From Methylocystis suflitae (lineage in GTDB: Bacteria > Pseudomonadota > Alphaproteobacteria > Rhizobiales > Beijerinckiaceae): DNA of 63,465 nucleotides. The notes beneath the pieces are model-generated. The model was not told where the DNA came from. It saw only the letters and a list, made by a program, of their open reading frames with translations, and made no database searches. The stretch is taken from positions 1-63,465 of the forward strand of contig NZ_JAMRYX010000172.1 of NCBI RefSeq assembly GCF_024448135.1, in the 5' to 3' direction. Of this stretch, positions 1 to 9,782 are shown in pieces; position 1 is the stretch's first letter, and the number at the start of each line of letters is the position of its first letter. Position numbers and translations under genes: made by a program.

Positions 1-72
1 GGCGACACGCCATAATTTGTGACGGAGCCGTCTTCTTTTTAAGAGTTTGCGCGGCCCAATCGCTCAGGCGCG

Positions 73-1110
73 CTATTGCGGGAGCGGCGTGTCCTTGGTG
101 CGTGGCGGCAGCACCGGATAGACCGCCTTAGGCTGATCGCCATTCAAGGTCCCGAGGAATGCGACGATCGCCTTGACGTCCTGATCGGAGAGATTTTCGC
201 CGAGCTGGTCTTTGGCCATCAGGTCGACCGCCTCTTCCAGCGTCCAGACAGTGCCGGTGTGGAAGTAAGGCGCGCGCAGCGCCACGTTGCGCAGCGGCGC
301 AGAGCGGAAGACGAAGTCGTCCGCCGCGTCATTGGTGACCTTGGCGCGGCCCTTGTCGGCGACGGGCATGATTTCGACGCTCGGCTTCTGCGCGACGCCG
401 AAGGGGAAATAGCCATTGCCGCCGATGTTGACGCCGCCGTGACACGCGGCGCAGCCCTTGTCGATGAAAAGACGCAGGCCTTTTTTCTCAACGTCATTGA
501 GCGCGTTGACATCGCCCTTCAGGAACTTGTCGAATGGCGCATTCGGCGTCGTCAGCGTCGCCTCAAAAGCCTCGATCGCCTTCGCCATGTTGTCGAAACT
601 GACCGGTTTCGGGTCGGCCGGAAAGGCGGCCTTGAACTCCGCGACATAGGCCGGAATGCTATTCAGCATCTTTTCGACCTGCGCTGGCGTGTTGTTCATT
701 TCGACGTCGGCCTGGACCGGGCCTTTCGCTTGCGCCTTAAGGTCGACGGCGCGCCCGTCCCAAAATTGCGCGACGTTGAATACGGCGTTGAGAACTGTCG
801 GCGCGCGGCGCGGTCCTTTTGCCCAGCCATGGCCGATCGACGTCGGGCCGGCGTCAACGCCGCCGGTGCCGAGATTGTGACAGCTGTTGCAGCTGATGAT
901 CTGACTCTTCGAAAGTCGCGGATCGAAAAAAAGCTTGCCGCCGAGGTCGATCTTTGCCGGCGTGATCTCGTTATTTTTGACGACGCTCGCGACGCTCGCG
1001 GCGTCGATCGGCTTGAAGAGCGCGTTGGCGTCGGCGCGCAAGTCGCCCGCTACAGCCATAGCCGGCGCCAGCAGAGTCGCTGCCAGCGCGGCGAACCTGG
1101 TCAAATACAT
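73..1110 (-). CDS. Di-haem cytochrome c peroxidase (CcpA/MauG family), periplasmic
   Basis: A 345-residue exported c-type cytochrome. The N-terminus is a signal peptide (hydrophobic residues 7-20, ending near AVAG). Two CxxCH haem sites are visible: CNSCH at 74-78 (high-potential haem side) and CAACH at 220-224. The intervening APTVLNAVF..QFWDGR block is the usual CcpA/MauG signature. Family members reduce H2O2 with electrons from small cytochromes or oxidise a protein partner. The length is normal for the family. It is transcribed away from a second, different family member starting at 1502, so the two may share a control region. Whether it is a true peroxidase or a MauG-type oxidase cannot be decided from sequence alone. 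Confidence 0.93.
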   Translation of the reverse strand: MYLTRFAALAATLLAPAMAVAGDLRADANALFKPIDAASVASVVKNNEITPAKIDLGGKLFFDPRLSKSQIISCNSCHNLGTGGVDAGPTSIGHGWAKGPRRAPTVLNAVFNVAQFWDGRAVDLKAQAKGPVQADVEMNNTPAQVEKMLNSIPAYVAEFKAAFPADPKPVSFDNMAKAIEAFEATLTTPNAPFDKFLKGDVNALNDVEKKGLRLFIDKGCAACHGGVNIGGNGYFPFGVAQKPSVEIMPVADKGRAKVTNDAADDFVFRSAPLRNVALRAPYFHTGTVWTLEEAVDLMAKDQLGENLSDQDVKAIVAFLGTLNGDQPKAVYPVLPPRTKDTPLPQ

Positions 1111-1501
1111 CCCTTACTCCTGCAGTTGATTTGCGGATGCGCTGTTTCGCGCCGCGAGGAAGGCCTCTCTGCGGACGTCAGCTACCACAGCCACGCTGCC
1201 GGCGGAAGGGCGTCTTGGGAGTGAGCTGTTTAAAAACAGTCCAGTGTAGCATGAACACGACCGGAAGACCGCAGGGTCAGAACGAAAAGCCAAGCACAAG
1301 CCAAGCACTGGATCGGGCGGTTTATTGCGTCACTCTAATGCAATGCACAATCATTACTCGCCAGGAGGGAATATTCGTCCGGCGAGTTCTTTCACGGCGG
1401 CGCCGAGCGTCACAGCCATGACTTGCCCTGTCGCTAAAAGCAGAGCAAACTTAACGCGAAAACAAAAGCCGGCGAGAAGCCGAGCGGTTGCGGAGGAGCT
1501 C
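1111..1501. promoter_or_regulatory. Divergent intergenic region between the two peroxidase genes
   Basis: About 390 bases without a convincing gene. It must hold the promoters for the leftward peroxidase and for the rightward peroxidase cluster. The only clear signal is a GGAGGA-type ribosome-binding site at about 1493-1498, just before the ATG at 1502. Open frames across this stretch have no family resemblance and use codons poorly. I could not identify an operator. Confidence 0.4.
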
Positions 1502-2650
1502 ATGGCGCGCGTTCTTAAGTTTCGCAAACCCGTGGAGACGACGCTTGTTGCGCTTCCGCTTGTGGCGCTGCTGGCCGCGGGCGGATGGGCGATGGCCGAG
1601 CCGCTCGGCCTGCCGAAACTTCCGGTTCCGGCGGACAATCCGCAGTCGCCGGAAAAGATCGCACTCGGCGACAAGCTGTTCCATGACGCCCGCTTCTCGA
1701 TCGACGGCACGGTGAGCTGCTCGACCTGTCACAACGACAAAAAAGCTTTCACGGACAGTCCGTTGCGGGTTTCCGAAGGTCACCACAAGCTGACCGGCAC
1801 GCGCAACGCCCCGTCGGTCATCAACGCGGCCTATTACACCTCGCAGTTCTGGGACGGGCGCTCGATCTCGCTGGAGGATCAGTCGCAGCACCCGATGGTC
1901 AATCCCGTCGAAATGGGGCTGCCCGATCACGAGCCGGTGCTTAAGGTCATTCGTGAAGATCCCTCTTATGTCGAGGGCTTCAAGAAGGCGTTCGGCAAGA
2001 GCGGCCGAGACGTGACGATGGATGACGTCAAGAAGGCCATCGCGAGCTTCGAGCGCACGGTCATCTCGGGCGATTCGCCTTTCGACAAATGGTATTTCGG
2101 CGGCGACCGCAACGCCATCAGCGATCAGGCCAAGCGCGGCTTCGACCTTTATGTCGGCCAGGGACGCTGCATCTCCTGCCATGTCATCGAACAGACGCAG
2201 GCGCTCTTCACCGATAATCGGTTCCACAATATCGGCGTCGGCATCAACCGCATCCAAAATGACGTGCCGCGCCTCGCCGCCGAATTCCTCAAGGCCAAAG
2301 CGGCTGGCGCCTCCGTCGACAAGACGGTGCTCGCCGATCCGAAGGTCTCTGAACTCGGCCGCTTCGCCGTCACAAATTCCTTCGACGAAATCGGCGCCTT
2401 CAAGACCACGACGCTGCGCAATATCGCAATGACCGCGCCTTATATGCATGACGGCTCGCTCAAAACCCTCAAAGACGTCGTCAAGCATTACAACGAGGGC
2501 GGGAAGAGCCCCGGCGATCCGGCGCCGGTCAACCCCTATCTCTCCGGCGGCATTCGGCCGTTGGACTTGAAGGATCAGCAGATCGACGATCTCGTCGCCT
2601 TCCTGGAGACGCTGACGAGCCCCGCTTATGTGACGGCGCAGACAAAATAG
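1502..2650 (+). CDS. MauG/CcpA-like di-haem cytochrome c peroxidase
   Basis: A 382-residue di-haem cytochrome with an N-terminal signal or anchor segment (residues about 13-32). Haem motifs are CSTCH (73-77) and CISCH (223-227), and the RNAPSVINAAYYTSQFWDGR block lies between them. The family transfers electrons between periplasmic cytochromes and peroxide or a protein substrate. I chose the ATG at 1502 because a strong Shine-Dalgarno sequence sits just upstream and the signal peptide begins there; the open frame extends further upstream without family features. It heads a rightward cluster with a metallophosphoesterase and a small cytochrome c. It clearly differs from the leftward paralogue, so this is not a recent duplication. 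Confidence 0.92.
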   Translation: MARVLKFRKPVETTLVALPLVALLAAGGWAMAEPLGLPKLPVPADNPQSPEKIALGDKLFHDARFSIDGTVSCSTCHNDKKAFTDSPLRVSEGHHKLTGTRNAPSVINAAYYTSQFWDGRSISLEDQSQHPMVNPVEMGLPDHEPVLKVIREDPSYVEGFKKAFGKSGRDVTMDDVKKAIASFERTVISGDSPFDKWYFGGDRNAISDQAKRGFDLYVGQGRCISCHVIEQTQALFTDNRFHNIGVGINRIQNDVPRLAAEFLKAKAAGASVDKTVLADPKVSELGRFAVTNSFDEIGAFKTTTLRNIAMTAPYMHDGSLKTLKDVVKHYNEGGKSPGDPAPVNPYLSGGIRPLDLKDQQIDDLVAFLETLTSPAYVTAQTK

Positions 2651-2721
2651 CCGCGAGACCAAAGCGCTGGAGAGAACAAGCGGCGTCGCCACGAAAGCGC
2701 GCAGCCGCGAGGGAGGTAGAA

Positions 2722-3795
2722 ATGACCAGACTCATCACCCGCCGCAGCGTGATCGCCGCCGGCGCCGCCGCCGGAACGCTCACGACCCTGCCGATCTCCA
2801 TGGTGCGCCTCGCCTTCGGCGGAACGCGCGAGGATTTCAGCTTCACTTATATTTCCGATTCGCACATCCAGCAGATCAAAGGCGCGAGCTTCGTGCGCAA
2901 CTGGGACATGGGCCTGAAGCGCGCCGTCGCCGAAGCCAATCTGATCCTCCCGGAGGCCGATTTCGTCATGTTCGGCGGCGATCTCGCGCAGCTTGGCAAG
3001 AAGGAGGAGCTCGACCACGGCGCCGAGATGCTTTCCCATCTCAAGGGCAAGCTCCACTGCGTCATGGGCGAGCATGACTATTATCTCGACCTCGGCGAAT
3101 ATTGGTCGAAGCTCTATGGTCCGCAGTGGTACAGCTTCGACCACAAGGGCGTCCATTTCGTCGTGTTGAATTCGATTCTCACGACGGATGAATGGACGTT
3201 CCATCGGTGGCCGACGGCCGAGCAGCGCATGCTCGAAATGGCCGGACTCGACAATCCGAACGGTTCGCCGTTCATGGTCGGCGAAAAGCAGCGCGCCTGG
3301 CTTAAGGATGATCTCGGCAAAGTGTCCAAGGACACGCCGCTCATCGTCTTCTCGCATTCGCCGCTGCAGAAGATTTACAAGGGCTGGAATTTCTGGACCG
3401 ACGACGCCGAGCAGGTGCAGGAGCTGTTGCAGCCGTTCAAGACCGTCAATGTGATCTACGGCCATGTGCACCAGATCCAGTACAATCAGATCGGCAACAT
3501 CGCCTTCAATGCGGTGATGGCGACGGCCTGGCCCTGGCCATATCCCGACACCTATGCGCAAGCGGGCGCGCATGTTCCTGTGCTGACGGTTCCAATGAAC
3601 CGCGCGGACCCCTTCTTCGAACGCGACGCCACAGGCTGGCAGATGATCGACGTCAACTCCGGCCGCGTCACCGCGCGCTATCAGCTGTGGGACAACCAGG
3701 AGCGCGTCGTCGGGTTCGATCCGAGGCTCGGGAAGCCCGTCGACAAGAAATATCAAGAGGCGATTGTCCGCAAGGCGCCGCAGCTGCATTACTAG
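2722..3795 (+). CDS. Tat-exported calcineurin-like metallophosphoesterase
   Basis: A 357-residue protein with a twin-arginine signal (TRRSVIAAGAAAG near residues 6-18), so it is probably exported folded. Metallophosphoesterase motifs are in order: DSH at 46-48, GGD at 85-87, GEHD at 116-119, SHSP at 211-214 and GHVH at 247-250. The third motif is normally GNH[D/E]; here the metal-ligand Asn is replaced by Glu (E117), which may alter the di-metal site. A GGGAGG ribosome-binding site precedes the ATG. It lies 71 bases after the MauG-like gene and 16 bases before the cytochrome c gene, so the three are probably co-transcribed. The substrate is unknown. Confidence 0.9.
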   Translation: MTRLITRRSVIAAGAAAGTLTTLPISMVRLAFGGTREDFSFTYISDSHIQQIKGASFVRNWDMGLKRAVAEANLILPEADFVMFGGDLAQLGKKEELDHGAEMLSHLKGKLHCVMGEHDYYLDLGEYWSKLYGPQWYSFDHKGVHFVVLNSILTTDEWTFHRWPTAEQRMLEMAGLDNPNGSPFMVGEKQRAWLKDDLGKVSKDTPLIVFSHSPLQKIYKGWNFWTDDAEQVQELLQPFKTVNVIYGHVHQIQYNQIGNIAFNAVMATAWPWPYPDTYAQAGAHVPVLTVPMNRADPFFERDATGWQMIDVNSGRVTARYQLWDNQERVVGFDPRLGKPVDKKYQEAIVRKAPQLHY

Positions 3796-3811
3796 GTCGA
3801 GGAGAAGGACG

Positions 3812-4210
3812 ATGCGCCGCTACACGATTGCGCTTGTTTTAAGCGCTGTGCTGCTTTCGCCGGCAACGCGCGCCGACGAATTTACGACGACGGACGTCGA
3901 CCGCTGGCAAGGCGAATTTGATTCGGTCGCGAAGAAAGGCCGCGAGCTTTGGACCAGCGGAGCCGTCGGCACGAATGGCGTGGCCTGCGCGCAGTGCCAT
4001 CCCAACGCCGCCAACACCCATCCGGAGACTTACCCGAAATTCCAAAAGCAGCTCGGCAAGGTCGCGCAGCTCTTCGAAATGGTGAACTGGTGCATCAAAA
4101 ACCCGCTGCAGGGGGCCGCGCTTCCGGCCGACGATCCGAAGATGACGGCGCTCGTCGCCTATATTCATAAGGAGCGCAAGGGAGTCGCGATCGACGCCGG
4201 CAAGCACTGA
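3812..4210 (+). CDS. Small periplasmic mono-haem cytochrome c
   Basis: A 132-residue protein with a signal peptide (residues 1-21, ending TRADE) and one haem site, CAQCH at 59-63. The later WCIKNPL stretch and PKMTALVAYI segment resemble the C-terminal part of SoxA/TsdA-like class I cytochromes, with a possible Met axial ligand. It probably carries electrons to or from the MauG-like enzyme encoded upstream. The ATG at 3812 has a GGAGAAGG ribosome-binding site, while the longer open frame lacks a signal peptide at its start. The start lies 16 bases after the phosphoesterase stop. Confidence 0.88.
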   Translation: MRRYTIALVLSAVLLSPATRADEFTTTDVDRWQGEFDSVAKKGRELWTSGAVGTNGVACAQCHPNAANTHPETYPKFQKQLGKVAQLFEMVNWCIKNPLQGAALPADDPKMTALVAYIHKERKGVAIDAGKH

Positions 4211-4317
4211 CCCAAATTCGTGGCCAGTTGGAACCATCCGGCCGGCTGCACGTTTGCATACGGTTTATTTCAAAGCGCACGCGCCTTTAGCGCGACCGCC
4301 AGCAAGAGATATTGGAA

Positions 4318-5403
4318 ATGGTTCAGGAACTTATCGATCGTATTTACGAATGCTCCTTCGCGCCGGACATGTGGCCCGACGTGCTCGACGAGCTTTCACA
4401 TCTTGCCGAGGCGCAGGGCGGCGTGCTCTTCGCGGCGCGCGAAAAAGTCTCCCGCTGGACGGCGTCTCCCGCGATCTGCGAGCATGTCGAGAATTTCATG
4501 CGCGGCGACTGGCTGAGCAACTGCACGCGCGGCGGCAGGCTGTTCAGTCGTCGCCATCCGGGATTCCTCACCGACGACGACGTCTATACGGCGGAGGAGC
4601 TCGAGCGCGATACGAACTATAGCGACTTCCTGCGGCCACGCGGGCTGGGGTTCAGCGCGGCGACGGCGATCTCGCTGCCCACCGGCGACACCGGCATCAT
4701 TTGCCTCGAACGCTCACATAACCGCGGACCGGTCGAGCCGTCCGTCATCCGCAAGCTCGACGAATTGCGGCCGCACCTTGCGCGCGCCGCTTTCCTCGCC
4801 ACGCGTCTGCAACTCGAGCGCGCTCGCGTCGCCGGCGAAACCTTCGCGCTCATCGGCCTTCCGGCGCTCGTGCTTGATGAGGACGGACGCGTCATTTCCG
4901 CCAATGATCCGAGCAATGCGCTGAACAATTTTGTCCGCTGGCGCGCCCATGACCGCGTGTCGCTCGTCGACGCCTCCGCCGACGGGCTGCTGCGTCAGGC
5001 GATGGACTCACTCGACGACGATCTCGTCGGCGCGCCGAAATCCTTCGCCGCCCGGGCTGGCGAAGACGAAAGTCCAATGATCGCCAATCTGGTGCCGATC
5101 CGCGGCGCGGCGCGCGACATTTTCGTGCGTTGCGCGGCGGTTCTGGTGATGACTCCGGTGGGCTCGCCGCAGGCGCCGGCGATCGAATTGGTTCAGTCGC
5201 TCTATGATCTCACGCCGGCCGAGGCGCGCGGCCTCGTGGCGGGCAAAACGCTCGAGGAAATCGCCACCGAGCAATCCGTGTCGCGCAACACCGTGCGCAC
5301 GCATCTGCGCGGCGTGATGGAGAAAACCGGATGCAACCGCCAGGCGGAAGTGGTCGCGCTTCTGGGTGGACTCGCCCCGCTCAACCCGCCAAAGGGCGAA
5401 TAA
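4318..5403 (+). CDS. LuxR-type helix-turn-helix transcriptional regulator
   Basis: A 361-residue protein whose last 65 residues form a LuxR/GerE helix-turn-helix: LTPAEARGLVAGKTLEEIA, then SVSRNTVRTHLRGVMEKTG, then NRQAEVVALL. The N-terminal 250 residues look like a GAF/PAS-type sensory region without an obvious ligand motif. It follows the cytochrome c gene by about 100 bases in the same direction and is followed by a strong terminator, so it may control the upstream peroxidase cluster. Start choice: ATG at 4318; a TTG two codons upstream is an alternative. The signal sensed is unknown. Confidence 0.88.
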   Translation: MVQELIDRIYECSFAPDMWPDVLDELSHLAEAQGGVLFAAREKVSRWTASPAICEHVENFMRGDWLSNCTRGGRLFSRRHPGFLTDDDVYTAEELERDTNYSDFLRPRGLGFSAATAISLPTGDTGIICLERSHNRGPVEPSVIRKLDELRPHLARAAFLATRLQLERARVAGETFALIGLPALVLDEDGRVISANDPSNALNNFVRWRAHDRVSLVDASADGLLRQAMDSLDDDLVGAPKSFAARAGEDESPMIANLVPIRGAARDIFVRCAAVLVMTPVGSPQAPAIELVQSLYDLTPAEARGLVAGKTLEEIATEQSVSRNTVRTHLRGVMEKTGCNRQAEVVALLGGLAPLNPPKGE

Positions 5404-5431
5404 GCGTATACATTTGATTTCAAGGAATTGA

Positions 5432-5474
5432 GGGGCCGGCCTCATCCGTTTGGATGATGCCGGCCCCTTTCTTT
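5432..5474 (+). terminator. Rho-independent terminator after the LuxR-type gene
   Basis: A long GC-rich hairpin: GGGGCCGGC (5432-5440) pairs with GCCGGCCCC (about 5459-5467), with an inner CATCC/GGATG extension, followed by TTTCTTTC. It lies 28 bases past the regulator's stop codon and closes the rightward cluster. Confidence 0.85.
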
Positions 5475-5682
5475 CGTCTTAACGTTTTCTCGAACGTCGG
5501 GGGGGCGGACGAAATTGCCGCGGACGCTTCAGTAACTCGAGGTTCGATACGACACGCTCAATTTTTAGCCCGCCTTTTTGAGCCGACTCTTTCAGCAGCC
5601 CTTTTGAGCTTAAATTTGGAGGGTCTTCGCGAGGCCCTCTAGTTTCTCCACGTCAGCTTAAGGGCGCGCCATCAAAATATTG

Positions 5683-5730
5683 GAGCAGGTTCTCATCGAA
5701 AAAGTCCGTCAACTTTTTCGGGACCTGCTC
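5683..5730. repeat. 48-bp dispersed palindromic repeat, copy 1
   Basis: An imperfect palindrome bounded by GAGCAGGT and ACCTGCTC, with an AAAAAGT/ACTTTTT inner stem. A second copy in inverted orientation lies at 30056-30103. By direct comparison the two match at 44 of 48 positions. Both sit in intergenic DNA, as expected for a REP-like or attenuator-like family repeat. Confidence 0.75.
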
Positions 5731-5809
5731 TCGGCGAATACTGGAGCCACGCTTCAAAAAAAACTGCCGTCATCATCAATTCGCATGACGCGGAGAAGCG
5801 ATTCTGGTC

Positions 5810-5972
5810 GTAGTTTTTTTATGAACAGTGAGAGGCGCAAGGAGTTAGACCAGCGCATATGCTCTCATTGTTCGCTTATCTGGCGCTCACTTCTCAGGAT
5901 ACTTTTCCAGGATGTTTCCTCCTCGACTTTTCTCCCATCTCTTTAGGGGCCGTTGCGCGGCCCCATTTTTTT
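5810..5972 (+). ncRNA. Candidate structured small RNA
   Basis: This intergenic stretch has no supported gene yet ends in a perfect intrinsic terminator pointing rightward. Upstream of that terminator are complementary segments that could fold: AGTGAG and GCGC near 5825-5840 with GCGC and TCACT near 5884-5893, and CCAG near 5850 with CTGG near 5881. The leftward guaB gene cannot use this terminator because the T-run is on the plus strand. A rightward transcript from an unseen promoter is the simplest explanation. The 5' end is a guess, and no known RNA family was recognised. Confidence 0.35.
5946..5972 (+). terminator. Intrinsic terminator facing guaB
   Basis: A perfect 7-bp stem GGGGCCG/CGGCCCC (5946-5952 and 5958-5964) with a TTGCG loop, followed by seven T residues at 5966-5972. 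The orientation serves transcripts running rightward. No protein gene reads into it apart from the LuxR-type gene, which already has its own terminator at 5432-5474. Confidence 0.8.
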
Positions 5973-5982
5973 GCCCAGCCTC

Positions 5983-7566
<1,584 letters not shown>

Positions 7567-7756
7567 TTATTCAGGACGAAGGCAAATGACAGGAAAACGC
7601 GCCTTGAACAGCCGACGGACTGAGCCTTCGAGAATAGCTCCGATTGGAGAGTCCCCAGGCCGCGCACCGCTTCCTTGGGCGCGTTGGGCGTATAGGCGGC
7701 CGGCAGCCGAGAAAATTTGCTATGCTTTCAAGGAATGATCCGAACGCGAGCAGACG

Positions 7757-9769
7757 ATGCGCCTTATTCAACTTAGCTTTGCTTCGCGCCTGGTGGCATT
7801 GGTCGCTGCGCTAAGCGTCGGCGCGACGCTGATGTCCTCGATACTGCTCTCCTGGTCCAACTACCGCGCCATGCTGGCCGAAGCCGAAGTTGAAGGCGAA
7901 AGCGTCGCGCGGCTGCTGGCGCGAAGCGCGAGCCTCGCGCGTGAACTTCCGCTTGAAGTCGAGCAAATGCTTTCGCAGCACATGATCGTCTCGGCCGAGC
8001 TTCTGGCGCAATTTGTCGACGCCGCGGAAAAAGCTGGCATGACGTCGGCTGAGATAAAAAGCCGGCTCAGCGCAATCACCGAGAAAACCGTTCTCGATGA
8101 GTTCTGGGTGACTGACGAAAAGGGCTACGCCTACATTCACGGCGACAACCACACGGATTTCCAATTCAGCGCGTCCGCCGAGGACCAGCCACAGGCGCAT
8201 GAATTTTGGAAGCTGTTGAGCGGCAAGACGAACACGGTCGTCCAGGACGCCAGAAAGCGGGAGATCGACAATGAGCGGTTCAAATATGTCGGCGTGCGCG
8301 GCATAGACAAACCGCGGATCGTGCAGGTCGGCTACAATGCGCGCATTCTTGAGAAAGTTGACGAGCAGATCGGCCTTCCGCGCGCAATCGACAACCTGCT
8401 GGGCAGCGGCGAAATCGACGCGATCTTCGTTTTCAACAAGGATTCGAAGCTGATCGCCAGCCCCAAGGCCGCACGGCTCAACAACGGCCGCGATCAGCTG
8501 ACGGACGAGGAGCTGGCGCCCGTCCGGACCGTTATCGCAAGCGGGAAGCCACGGTCGGTGAATAGCGCCGGCAAGCTCAGCGTCATCTCCCCGATCGATG
8601 CGGAAGACGGCGGCGGCGCGATCGGCGCCGCTTTGATCAGAATGCCGACGGCGCGACTGAACAGCGCTCTCGCCTCGCAAATCGAAACGGCGCTCGGGAT
8701 CGCTTTGGCCGCAACCCTGCTCGGCGGCGGCATGGCGGTCTGGATTGCGCGAAAACAGACAGCCCCTGTCGTGGCGATCACCAAAGCCGCGCACAACGTC
8801 GAGCGCAGAGCGTTTTCGGCCGGCGAATTGTCGGATGTCGAGGCGCGCACCGACGAAGTAGGACAATTGGCGCGCGTCTTCAAGAAAATGGCGCTCGACT
8901 TTCTCGATCGCGAACGGACGCTCGACGCGCTCGTGACGCAACGAACCCAGGCGCTCCAAGAGAGAAATACGGAACTCGAAACACTGTCGGCGCGCCTCTC
9001 CAAATATCTTTCGCCCCAGCTCTACGGCACGCTTTTCAAGAACAAAACTGTCGCGTCCATTTCAGCAAAGCGGAAGAAGCTGACGATCTTTTTTTCCGAT
9101 GTCGTCGGCTTCAGCGAAATGGCCGAGCGGCTGGAATCCGAAGACATCACGCGCATGCTCAACGATTTCCTCAACGAGATGGCGAACCTCGCGCTGGCCT
9201 ATGGCGCCACCATCGACAAATATATCGGCGACGCGGTCATGATTTTTTTCGGCGACCCGGAGACGCGCGGCGTCAAGGAAGACGCCGTGGCGTGCATTCT
9301 CATGGCGCTCGACATGCAGGCGATGACCCGACAATTGGAGCGCCGCTGGCGCGAACAAGGCTTGGACCAGAGGTTCCAGATCCGCATCGGCGTCAACACG
9401 GGCTATTGCACCGTCGGCGATTTCGGCAGCCAGGAGCGGATGGATTACACCATCGTCGGTCATCAGGTGAATGTGGCGGCGCGACTTGAGCAGTCGGCCG
9501 CGCCGGGCGCGATTCTCATCTCGCATGAGACGATGACGCTCGTGAGCGACGCGATCGAAGTTGAAGAACAATCCCCGCTTCATGTGAAGGGCGTCAGCGG
9601 CCCGATCCACACATATAAAGCGATTGGCAAAAAGGCGCCGTCCATGACCGAGGCCATTCACGAGGAGCGTGAGGGTCTGCGCGTCGACGTTGACCTCCTG
9701 AAAGCCAATAAGGATGAGGCGATCAGTCTGCTGAAAGCCACGATCGAGCGCATCCGTTCAAGCGAATAA
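7757..9769 (+). CDS. Membrane class III adenylate/guanylate cyclase with HAMP domain
   Basis: A 670-residue signalling protein. A first transmembrane helix lies at residues about 10-30, then a roughly 280-residue periplasmic sensor (Cache-like by position), a second helix near 308-330, a HAMP linker, a short coiled coil, and a class III cyclase domain from about residue 430. In the cyclase domain, FFSDVVGFSEM and YIGDAVMIFFGD carry the two metal-binding Asp residues, and VNVAARLE is the C-terminal signature. It makes cAMP or cGMP from the matching NTP in response to a periplasmic cue. It is transcribed divergently from guaB and stands alone. The exact nucleotide product is not certain. Confidence 0.93.
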   Translation: MRLIQLSFASRLVALVAALSVGATLMSSILLSWSNYRAMLAEAEVEGESVARLLARSASLARELPLEVEQMLSQHMIVSAELLAQFVDAAEKAGMTSAEIKSRLSAITEKTVLDEFWVTDEKGYAYIHGDNHTDFQFSASAEDQPQAHEFWKLLSGKTNTVVQDARKREIDNERFKYVGVRGIDKPRIVQVGYNARILEKVDEQIGLPRAIDNLLGSGEIDAIFVFNKDSKLIASPKAARLNNGRDQLTDEELAPVRTVIASGKPRSVNSAGKLSVISPIDAEDGGGAIGAALIRMPTARLNSALASQIETALGIALAATLLGGGMAVWIARKQTAPVVAITKAAHNVERRAFSAGELSDVEARTDEVGQLARVFKKMALDFLDRERTLDALVTQRTQALQERNTELETLSARLSKYLSPQLYGTLFKNKTVASISAKRKKLTIFFSDVVGFSEMAERLESEDITRMLNDFLNEMANLALAYGATIDKYIGDAVMIFFGDPETRGVKEDAVACILMALDMQAMTRQLERRWREQGLDQRFQIRIGVNTGYCTVGDFGSQERMDYTIVGHQVNVAARLEQSAAPGAILISHETMTLVSDAIEVEEQSPLHVKGVSGPIHTYKAIGKKAPSMTEAIHEEREGLRVDVDLLKANKDEAISLLKATIERIRSSE

Positions 9770-9782
9770 CGGCATCCGCGCC

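Noticed and set aside
73-2650. MbnH/MbnP pair belonging to methanobactin transport
   Set aside because: Both are ordinary di-haem peroxidase-like sequences and the MbnP-type partner is missing.
2626-3789. Long leftward open frame opposite the metallophosphoesterase
   Set aside because: It mirrors the real gene with no family features. GC-rich DNA commonly keeps antisense frames open.
5810-5972. 6S RNA
   Set aside because: The long central bulge and closing stems typical of 6S were not clear, so only a generic small RNA is proposed.
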